The notes under the pieces are model-generated. The model was not told where the DNA came from. It saw nothing but the letters and a program-made list of their open reading frames with translations, and made no database searches. This document shows positions 30,537 through 37,702 of a DNA stretch of 40,178 nucleotides, in pieces. The position numbers and the translations under genes are program-made. Position 1 is the first letter of the stretch. Every line of letters begins with the position of its first letter. Origin of the DNA: Desulfobacteraceae bacterium (GTDB lineage: Bacteria; Desulfobacterota; Desulfobacteria; Desulfobacterales; JALSRD01); NCBI GenBank assembly GCA_027061725.1, contig JAMOVG010000212.1, forward strand, positions 1 to 40,178. Direction: 5' to 3'.

Positions 30537-31845
30537 CCTGATCAACGACAGCCGGCCGCCGGTGTTCTGCCCCGGCTGTACGCACGAGCGCGTGGTACAC
30601 GGCCTGGACAAGGCTTTCGCCCTGCTGGGACTGCCCGCCAACCGCATCGCCCTCGTCAGCGACATCGGCTGCTCGGGCCTGTTTGACACCTTCTTCAACA
30701 CCCATGCCATGCACGGCCTGCACGGCCGCGCCCTGACCTACGCCACGGGCCTGAAGATGGCACGACCGGAACTGACCGTGGTGGTGACCATGGGAGACGG
30801 CGGCCTGGGCATCGGCGGTGCGCACCTGCTGGCAGCCTGTCGGCGCAACCTGGACCTGACCCTGCTGGTGCTCAACAACTTTAACTTCGGCATGACCGGC
30901 GGCCAGTGCTCGGTCACCACGCCGCCAGAGGCTCAGGCCGGATCGTCCTTTCTCAACCGGCTGGAAAAGCCCATGGACCTTTGCCGCCTGGTGGAGGCCG
31001 CCGGCGCGCCCTATGCGGCGCGCTGCTCGGGCCTGTCCAAGGGCCTGGCTGAGAACATCCGCGCCGCCATCGCCTTCGAGGGCTTTTCGGTGCTGGACAT
31101 CTGGGGCATCTGTCCCGGCCGATACACACGTAAAAACCGCCTGACACCGAAGATGATCGATGAGAACCTGGCGGACATGCCCGGCGGACAGGGCGTCATC
31201 GCCGAAAACCGGCGCCCCGAGTACGGACGAAGCTACGCCCGGCAGCAGGCCGAATTGCCGCCAACCAAGCCGCCCCTGGAGGTCCCGCCCGAATTCACGC
31301 CACTTGCCGGAAAACGGCAGGAATTGGTCATCCTGGGCAGCGCCGGCCAGCGCATCATCACAGCCGGTGAAATCGTCGGGCTGGCGGCCATGACCGCCGG
31401 GCTGCAGGTCACCCAGAAAAACGAGTACAACATCACCGTGCTGCGGGGGCCCTCTATCAGCGAAGTAATCGTATCGGACGAAGCAATCGGCTACACCGGC
31501 ATCGAGACGCCGGACGTGGTGCTGGCCCTGGCCCAGGAAGGCGTGGACCGCCGCCGGGCGGCTTTCGCGCACTTCGGCGAAAACACCCTGGTGCTGGCAG
31601 CTGCCGACGTGACCCTGCCCGAAAGCCCGGCCCGCGTGCACACTATCGACTTCAAGGCACTGGGCGTGCGCCCGCCGGACCGCGCACTGGCGGCGGTGGC
31701 GGCGGTGGCGGCCCGCGAGCGGATCATCTCCCCGCCCATGCTGGACCGGGCGCTGGAATATCGTTTCGCGGGCAAGGTGCTGGAGTCGGCCCGGGCGACA
31801 GTGAAGAAAGGCCTCGAGGAGGGGCGCAAAGACGCAAAGCCGTGA
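30529..31845 (+). CDS. 2-oxoacid:acceptor oxidoreductase, fused beta (TPP-binding) plus gamma subunits
   Basis: FCPGCTHERVVH...VVTMGDGGLGIGGAHLLAACRRNLDLTLLVLNNFNFGMTGGQ (beta); ELVILGSAGQRIITAGEIVGLAAMTAGLQVTQKNEYNITVLRGPSISEVIVSDEAI (gamma). Confidence 0.9.
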   Translation: MDSLINDSRPPVFCPGCTHERVVHGLDKAFALLGLPANRIALVSDIGCSGLFDTFFNTHAMHGLHGRALTYATGLKMARPELTVVVTMGDGGLGIGGAHLLAACRRNLDLTLLVLNNFNFGMTGGQCSVTTPPEAQAGSSFLNRLEKPMDLCRLVEAAGAPYAARCSGLSKGLAENIRAAIAFEGFSVLDIWGICPGRYTRKNRLTPKMIDENLADMPGGQGVIAENRRPEYGRSYARQQAELPPTKPPLEVPPEFTPLAGKRQELVILGSAGQRIITAGEIVGLAAMTAGLQVTQKNEYNITVLRGPSISEVIVSDEAIGYTGIETPDVVLALAQEGVDRRRAAFAHFGENTLVLAAADVTLPESPARVHTIDFKALGVRPPDRALAAVAAVAARERIISPPMLDRALEYRFAGKVLESARATVKKGLEEGRKDAKP

Positions 31846-32091
31846 AGCTGCCGAGCGGCGGCACGGTGGCCATTGCGGATCTGCCGCGAATCGGCCGTCC
31901 GATGCCGGGCATGCCGCCTCCTGCGAAGCACAACGGGCCGCTCGTATTTCATGAGGCGGCATCTTTTAGACCGGGGTAGGCAGGTATGGGTTGCGCACCA
32001 CTCGCGTACGGATGGATTCGAATAACGGAGGGGTGCCCGCAACGGGCAGACCAACGGCTTTGAATGGCCCTGCCGCTTTCGGGCCGCAACC

Positions 32092-32120
32092 TTGACGGTT
32101 CGCCGATACGGTGCTACATT
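32092..32120 (+). promoter_or_regulatory. sigma70-like promoter for the DUF134 gene (TTGACG-17-TACATT)
   Basis: -35 32092-32097, -10 32115-32120. Confidence 0.7.
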
Positions 32121-32138
32121 TTGGTAAAACGACCAAAA
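32119..32138. promoter_or_regulatory. candidate operator palindrome TTTTGGT-N6-ACCAAAA
   Basis: Perfect 7-bp arms overlapping the -10/+1 region of the DUF134 promoter. Confidence 0.6.
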
Positions 32139-32155
32139 AGGAGGCTCTCCAAACC

Positions 32156-32485
32156 GTGCCCAGGCCCAAAAAGCCTCGTCTTGTTTCCCAGTATCCTTTT
32201 CTGACACGCTTTGGACCGCTGCAGGGTGCGCCCAGCGGCGAGGTGCGGTTGAGCGTCGAGGAAATGGAGGCCATCCGCCTCAGCGATTTCGAGGGGCTGG
32301 ACCAGGAGACCGCCGCCGGCCTAATGCAGGTATCGCGGCAGACCTACGGACGCATCCTGTCCCAGGCCCGCCGCACCGTGGCCCAGGCGCTGGTGACCGG
32401 CAAGGTGATTTCCGTCGGGGGCGGTGACTATCGCTTCCGGGGACACGGCCCCGGGCGGCGGCGCAGGAGAAGGGGCTTGGGGTAG
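32156..32485 (+). CDS. DUF134-family DNA-binding protein (GTG start)
   Basis: MPRPKKPRLVSQYPFLTRFGPLQGAPSGEVRLSVEEMEAIRLSDFEGLDQETAAGLMQVSRQTYGRILSQARRTVAQALV. Confidence 0.93.
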   Translation: MPRPKKPRLVSQYPFLTRFGPLQGAPSGEVRLSVEEMEAIRLSDFEGLDQETAAGLMQVSRQTYGRILSQARRTVAQALVTGKVISVGGGDYRFRGHGPGRRRRRRGLG

Positions 32486-32544
32486 CGGCGCCGAGAGAGG
32501 GGGGGACCTATGTTCTTATCCTGCACCTCCGGCGTCACGCTGCT

Positions 32545-32919
32545 TTGGAAATCGGCCGGCTGGGAACCATTGCTTTTCCCGCCGGATACTATGCCTACGT
32601 CGGCAGCGCTCACGGCCCGGGGGGATTGGCTGCCCGCCTGAAACACCACTTCGGCCAAAGCCCCCGTCCCCACTGGCACATCGACTACCTGAAGACGCGG
32701 GCCGCCATCGTGGATGTCTGGATGGCTGCTCACCGGGACCGGCTGGAGTGCCGCTGGGCCGGGGTGCTGGCGCACACGGACGACAGCCGTACGCCGGCGC
32801 CGGGCTTCGGAGCCTCAGACTGCACCTGTACCAGCCACCTCTTCCACTTCAACGGAAATCCGCGGCGGGCCGACTTCAACCGGCGGCTCACCGAAATCGG
32901 TGTCAGGGGGCCGGCCTAG
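32545..32919 (+). CDS. DUF123 GIY-YIG nuclease-like protein (start uncertain; conserved region begins near 32503)
   Basis: GTYVLILHLRR...GRLGTIAFPAGYYAYVGSAHGPGGLAARLKHHFG...HWHIDYLK...GASDCTCTSHLFHF. Confidence 0.8.
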   Translation: MEIGRLGTIAFPAGYYAYVGSAHGPGGLAARLKHHFGQSPRPHWHIDYLKTRAAIVDVWMAAHRDRLECRWAGVLAHTDDSRTPAPGFGASDCTCTSHLFHFNGNPRRADFNRRLTEIGVRGPA

Positions 32920-32944
32920 TGCTTTTTTCCGGCCCCCAAACAAA

Positions 32945-32982
32945 ACGGGGCGGCATCGGCAATTCCGCCGATACCGCCCCGT
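32945..32982 (-). terminator. hairpin terminator for the minus-strand gene 33018..33287
   Basis: ACGGGGCGGcATCGGC-aattcc-GCCGATaCCGCCCCGT; the minus strand continues with TTTTGTTT. Confidence 0.6.
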
Positions 32983-33017
32983 GAGCCGGGTACGGCACGT
33001 CTGCGCTTTCGTTCAGA

Positions 33018-33287
33018 TTACCACAGGCGGCCGAAGAACGCGCGCTCGAAATTCACGAAAGGATCATAGAACCCGTCGCCGAAGAAGGCTTCGTCTTCTA
33101 GTTTCCCGAACTCTTCGTGCAGCTTGCGCACATGGTGCGCCGCGTACAGCACGCCAATGCCGATGGTGATCAGCGTGGCGGCCACCAGCGCCACCAGCAG
33201 TTCAGGAACCGCAACAATCAGAATTCCCAGTAGAATCAGTACACTTCCCGGAACATAGTAACCCAGTTTACGCAGCATGACCATCAC
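33018..33287 (-). CDS. small membrane protein (hydrophobic N-terminal half, charged C-terminus)
   Basis: YVPGSVLILLGILIVAVPELLVALVAATLITIGIGVLYAAHHVRK. Confidence 0.7.
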   Translation of the reverse strand: MMVMLRKLGYYVPGSVLILLGILIVAVPELLVALVAATLITIGIGVLYAAHHVRKLHEEFGKLEDEAFFGDGFYDPFVNFERAFFGRLW

Positions 33288-33355
33288 CTCCCCGCTTCAC
33301 TGTGGTGCATCGGGGCGGACGGCCCCCCGGCAGGGGAGCCGCCGCCGCATGTGCG

Positions 33356-33799
33356 TTAGTGAATGGCGATCTGCTTGGGTTTCTGCTCTTCGGGTTTGGG
33401 AACCACGATCTTCAGAACACCATCCTTGTACTCGGCCGCGATCTTCTCGGGATCGATCTCGCCGGGCAGGGTGAAGGAACGTTCAAAGCGGCCGAAGGTT
33501 CTCTCGCGACGGTAGTAGCTGTCCTCCTTGACTTCCTTGTCAGCAGAGCGTTCCCCGCTCAGGGTGAGGACACGATCCTTGACGTCCACTTTGATGTCCT
33601 TCTTGTCGACGCCCGGCATTTCGGCCTTGATTACGATGTTGTCCTTGTCATCGTAAATGTCCACGCGCGGTTCCCAGCTCGACAGACCCCAGTCGCCCTC
33701 GCTCCTGGTGGTCGGATAGAAGAAATCATCGAACATGGCGTTGATACGGTTGCGCAGACTGAACATATCTTTCATGGGATTCCACTTGACGAGTTCCAT
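33356..33799 (-). CDS. Hsp20/alpha-crystallin family small heat-shock protein
   Basis: EPRVDIYDDKDNIVIKAEMPGVDKKDIKVDVKDRVLTLSGER...FTLPGEIDPEKIAAEYKDGVLKIVVPK. Confidence 0.96.
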   Translation of the reverse strand: MELVKWNPMKDMFSLRNRINAMFDDFFYPTTRSEGDWGLSSWEPRVDIYDDKDNIVIKAEMPGVDKKDIKVDVKDRVLTLSGERSADKEVKEDSYYRRERTFGRFERSFTLPGEIDPEKIAAEYKDGVLKIVVPKPEEQKPKQIAIH

Positions 33800-34071
33800 A
33801 ATGACACCTCCTGATCCTTTTTATTTAGGCTACCTCACTGGTGCCGTTGCATGTCCTTTTTTGGCCTATAAAATAAAAACAATTTTTTGCTTGTCAAGTT
33901 TTGGCATGCAATTTTTTTGTTCATTACTTTAAATGATTTTATTCTTTAATAATGCGCCATACCCGGGCAGTTTGTCGAAGAAAAAGGGTGGGGAAGCAGT
34001 TTCTCAGTGGTCCGGTTCGCAAAACCGGTGACGCACCAAAGTCGCCGAGGCGCCCGTCCGGCGAGGGGCGA

Positions 34072-34105
34072 AAAATTCGGAACATCCGGCAAATGTTGGA
34101 ATTTT
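34072..34105. repeat. inverted repeat/hairpin 3' of the DAC-domain gene
   Basis: AAAATTC-gg-AACAT-ccggcaa-ATGTT-g-GAATTTT; on the minus strand it ends in GAATTTTT (terminator-like). Confidence 0.5.
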
Positions 34106-34168
34106 CACAACGCCACCGCACGGGGCGCATTGCCGGACAAATGCCACCGTCTGGATGAATCAGGCCAC

Positions 34169-34795
34169 TCAGACCGTGTCCCGGACTGAAAAAATGCGCA
34201 GGTCCGCGATGCGGTTTTCCTGGCAGGGGCCGCTGATCTTGACGCTTTCGTGGCTGAACAGCCAGATTTCCGGAATGATCTCGGCGATCAAGCGGCCTTC
34301 GTTGAACAGCCGCACCACCGAGCTTTCCGAGACCACCACGGCCACGGCATGGGTGTCGCGGGTGATGGAAGCCGCGGCCACGTGCCGGCTGCCCAGGCCC
34401 AGGGGCAGTTCAATGCCGTCGGCCGAGGCGTTGATATAGCGCGCCGCAGAGATGACCACACCGTCGCCGCCCACAATGAAAGCGCCGTCGAGCTGGGCCA
34501 GTTCCTTGATGGTCTCGCGCATGTTGGGGTCGGAGATGCGCTTGGCCTCCGGAGGGTGGCCGAACAGGGGGTCCAGGATGAGATTGCGCGAACGCCGCAT
34601 GGTCTCCCGCTCGTCGGATACCACGAAGAGGGTTCCGATCTTGTGGCCCTCACGCCCCTCCCGGGCTATCTCCACGGCCAGTTGGATCGTGTGCTCCAGC
34701 GTGTCGACATCACAGTCGACCTTGGATCCGCAAAGTTGTTTGAGGGTCGGCACCATGGGCTTCTCGGTTCCGGGGGATAGGGTCCGCCTGTGCAT
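34169..34795 (-). CDS. DisA_N (DAC)-domain diadenylate cyclase-like protein
   Basis: LDGAFIVGGDGVVISAARYI and GLGSRHVAAASITRDTHAVAVVVSESSVVRLF match the DGA and (G)xRHxAA motifs. Confidence 0.85.
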   Translation of the reverse strand: MHRRTLSPGTEKPMVPTLKQLCGSKVDCDVDTLEHTIQLAVEIAREGREGHKIGTLFVVSDERETMRRSRNLILDPLFGHPPEAKRISDPNMRETIKELAQLDGAFIVGGDGVVISAARYINASADGIELPLGLGSRHVAAASITRDTHAVAVVVSESSVVRLFNEGRLIAEIIPEIWLFSHESVKISGPCQENRIADLRIFSVRDTV

Positions 34796-34912
34796 ACTCT
34801 AATGATAAAATGCTGCGCCGAAAAATACAAGGGGGGCGTCCTTAAAAAATTCAGTAACCCGCCTTGTCCCCCACGGCGCAAACAGCCTACCAAAGGCGAA
34901 TTGTTTCGTTAT

Positions 34913-35251
34913 TTAAAGACGTCCCCCCTGAGATTGCAGTACCTGCTCCATGGCGGTGATGAGGTCTTCGGCGCTTTGAAGCCCGACGAAACGCTTCATT
35001 TCGCGGCCGTTCTTGAAGATGATCATGGTCGGGATGCTGGTGATCCCCAGTTTGAGGGCCTGGCGCTGATTCTCATCCACATTGACCTCCACGACGGCGG
35101 CGCGGCCCTTGTATTTGCGTGACAGTTTGGAAATAATCGGGCTCTGAATCCGGCAGGGGGCACACCACGGGGCGTTGAAATCTACCAGTGTCACTCCTTC
35201 TGCGATCAACTGCTCGAAACGAACTCCGTCTACTGCAATTGCCTGTTCCAT
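34913..35251 (-). CDS. thioredoxin-family protein (WCAPC active site)
   Basis: VTLVDFNAPWCAPCRIQSPIISKLSRKYKGRAAVVEVNVDENQ...ITSIPTMIIFKNGREMKRFVG. Confidence 0.93.
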   Translation of the reverse strand: MEQAIAVDGVRFEQLIAEGVTLVDFNAPWCAPCRIQSPIISKLSRKYKGRAAVVEVNVDENQRQALKLGITSIPTMIIFKNGREMKRFVGLQSAEDLITAMEQVLQSQGGRL

Positions 35252-35447
35252 CGTTGCTGAATCCCCTACACCGTTTCGATGGAGAGGCCCGGATCCAGGG
35301 GGCTGTCCGGCCTCGGCACGAATTGTCAAAAAAAACTGCGCCCCTGCATCCCGGGGGAGCCCCCCGGAAGGGATCCGCTCCCGCAAGGGCAACCGACGGG
35401 CTGCCCCTGCGTCGAAGCAGGTGGCGGTCATGGGACGCGGCCTGCCG

Positions 35448-35765
35448 TTAGCCCCCGAAGTTACCGGCCCCCAGCCCCCTCATGGCTTCGTCGACGCTCA
35501 CCCGCAGAGTGGCCAAGTGCCTGTCGAACTCCTCTTTCTCGGTGCGGATGTCGTCGATGCCGGTTTCCGGTGTGCAGTTGTCGCGGATCTCCTCGATGCG
35601 CTCATCCATGTCGGAGATCATCATGTGGATATCCTCGATGTTGGGCAGAACCTTCTCCTTGGTTTCATGGGGAAGCGCCTCCATCTTGCGGACAATGTCG
35701 TAGACGATGGCTTTCCAGGCCGTCAGCTCCATCTCCATGGTTTTGCAACAATTTCTGGCTTTCAT
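35448..35765 (-). CDS. hypothetical alpha-helical protein
   Basis: MKARNCCKTMEMELTAWKAIVYDIVRKME...; RBS-like GGAGA upstream of the ATG. Confidence 0.65.
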   Translation of the reverse strand: MKARNCCKTMEMELTAWKAIVYDIVRKMEALPHETKEKVLPNIEDIHMMISDMDERIEEIRDNCTPETGIDDIRTEKEEFDRHLATLRVSVDEAMRGLGAGNFGG

Positions 35766-36001
35766 GGCGGTCTCCTTTCCTGGGTGGTTTTTCTTTCCGG
35801 GAATCACCCGGTTTTGTGTCTCTTTTTCCCTTCACCCTTCAACACTACAAATACCGTGCCACCCTGGAGTGAAAACGGTCAGTCCACCGCCACTGAAAAA
35901 ATAACCACACATATTCAATGCGTTAAATGGCTCGCCCCATAGCGTTCCTGTTTTGAATAATTAGGTACGTATCCTTTTTCCACACGGCCCGCCCTGAGAA
36001 T

Positions 36002-36020
36002 GTAACGTTACCTAACGTTA
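36002..36020. promoter_or_regulatory. paired TAACGTTA palindromes (candidate operator O1)
   Basis: GTAACGTTACcTAACGTTA. Confidence 0.55.
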
Positions 36021-36146
36021 TTTTTCCGGGCTGATCGCTGCCGTTCGTCACGCGCCAACGCCGGCAGTTCTTTCGGACCTTCTATTTGCCAAGGCATTTT
36101 TCAGGAAAACTAGGGCAACCACCTGAAGGGTTGCCGCATTCCGCTC

Positions 36147-36175
36147 TTGACAGCGCCCCCAACGTTACCTAATGT
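36147..36175 (+). promoter_or_regulatory. sigma70-like promoter for the sigma54-activator gene (TTGACA-17-TAATGT)
   Basis: -35 36147-36152, -10 36170-36175. Confidence 0.7.
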
Positions 36176-36201
36176 AACAGGTACGGGACCCGTAACGTTA
36201 C
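36161..36201. promoter_or_regulatory. candidate operators O2/O3 overlapping the -10 and the start region
   Basis: AACGTTACctaatGTAAC (36161-36178) and GTAACGTTAC (36192-36201), with TACGGGaCCCGTA between them. Confidence 0.6.
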
Positions 36202-36240
36202 ACCATCCTCTCCAACCCTCCAAAAAAAGGTATCTGGACC

Positions 36241-37659
36241 ATGCCGCCAGAAACACACGACTTGTGGGACAGCCGCTTCCTCAACCAGATCATCCACTTC
36301 ATGGCCGACGGTGTCTTCACTTTGGACACCCGCGGCCGCATTTCCTCCTGGAACGCCGCCATGGAGCGCATCACCGGCTACTCGCCGGCCGAGGCCCTGG
36401 GAAAGACCTGCAACATCCTGGAGTGCAGCCAGTGTTTTGACAAGGAGTGCCCTTCGGGTCTGAAGGCCTGCGGGCTTCTTGAACACGGTGAATCCAAGGA
36501 CTACGAGTGCATGGTGCGCCACAAGGACGGCCACGAGGTACCGGTGATCAAAAACGCCCGGGTGGTGCGGGACGACGAGGGCGCCATCATCGGCATCGTG
36601 GAAACGCTGACGGACCTGACCGAACTGAAAAAAGCCCGCTTGAAGGCCGAGCAGGCCCAGCGCTGCCTGGAGGAACGGCACCGCCTGGGAAACATCATCG
36701 GCAAGAGCCGGGAGATGCAGCAGGTCTTCACCGCCATCCAGGCAGCGGCGTCCAGCAGCGCCACCATCCTGATCCAGGGCGAAAGCGGCACGGGCAAGGA
36801 ACTGGTGGCCGGCGCCATTCACTACAACGGTCCTTTCCGGGACAAGCCGCTGGTCACGGTCAACTGTTCGGCGTTGTCCGAGTCCCTGCTGGAAAGCGAA
36901 CTGTTCGGACACGTCCGGGGCGCCTTCACCGGCGCCATGCGCGACCGTATGGGCCGCTTCGAGGAGGCCGACGGCGGCACCGTTTTTTTGGACGAAATCG
37001 GTGAGATCAGCCCCTACATCCAGGTAAAGCTGCTGCGGGTGCTGCAGGAGCGGGAAATTGAGCGTGTGGGAGAATCGCGCAAGCGCAAGGTCAACATCCG
37101 TGTCATCGCCGCCACCAACCGCGACCTGTTCGGCCTGGTGCAGGAAGGCAAGTTCCGGCAGGATCTCTATTACCGCCTGAAGGTGTTTCCCATCCTGCTG
37201 CCGCCCCTGAGAAACCGGCGCGACGACATTCCGCTGCTGGTCAACCACTTCATCGAAAAGCAGAACCAGAAAACCGGCAAACACATCACCGGCGTGCGCC
37301 ACGCGGCCATGCAGCTCATCCTGGACTACTCCTGGCCGGGCAACGTGCGCGAACTGGAAAATGCCATCGAGCACGCCTTCGTGCTCTGTAACAGCGACCG
37401 CATCGACGTCTTCGACCTGCCCATCGAGATCCGCCAGATGAAATACCATCCGGAAATCGTGACCGTGCCCCCCTTTGCGGCACCGCCCCGGCCGCGGGCC
37501 CGCGCAAAGCTCACCCGCGAGAAGCTTCTCGAGGTGCTCAACGCCTGTAACTGGAACAAGGCCGAGGTGGGAAGGCAGGTGGGCCTGAGCCGCACGGCCA
37601 TCTGGAAGTACATGAAAAAGTGGGATATTCCCCTCAAGCCGCCGGCAAGCAGCACCTAA
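36241..37659 (+). CDS. PAS-domain sigma54-dependent transcriptional activator (NtrC family)
   Basis: [51 protein letters not shown]-terminal Fis HTH ([23 protein letters not shown]). Confidence 0.96.
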   Translation: MPPETHDLWDSRFLNQIIHFMADGVFTLDTRGRISSWNAAMERITGYSPAEALGKTCNILECSQCFDKECPSGLKACGLLEHGESKDYECMVRHKDGHEVPVIKNARVVRDDEGAIIGIVETLTDLTELKKARLKAEQAQRCLEERHRLGNIIGKSREMQQVFTAIQAAASSSATILIQGESGTGKELVAGAIHYNGPFRDKPLVTVNCSALSESLLESELFGHVRGAFTGAMRDRMGRFEEADGGTVFLDEIGEISPYIQVKLLRVLQEREIERVGESRKRKVNIRVIAATNRDLFGLVQEGKFRQDLYYRLKVFPILLPPLRNRRDDIPLLVNHFIEKQNQKTGKHITGVRHAAMQLILDYSWPGNVRELENAIEHAFVLCNSDRIDVFDLPIEIRQMKYHPEIVTVPPFAAPPRPRARAKLTREKLLEVLNACNWNKAEVGRQVGLSRTAIWKYMKKWDIPLKPPASST

Positions 37660-37702
37660 CCACGCGCCCTTTTTCCCCTTCCGTAACGCCCCCTGGGGGC
37701 CT

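Noticed and set aside
31820-31920. GGGGCGCAAAGACGCAAAGCCGTGAAGC..., resembling part of a c-di-GMP-I (GEMM) riboswitch
   Set aside because: The core GACGCAAAGCC is the coding end of the OFOR beta-gamma gene (GRKDAKP*). No upstream GAAA-capped helix could be drawn, and the downstream DUF134 gene has its own promoter. An Infernal scan would settle it.
31846-32090. Intergenic sequence with a T-arm-like GGATTCGAATAAC (possible tRNA remnant/att site)
   Set aside because: No acceptor or anticodon stems could be matched and there are no integrase or mobile genes nearby.
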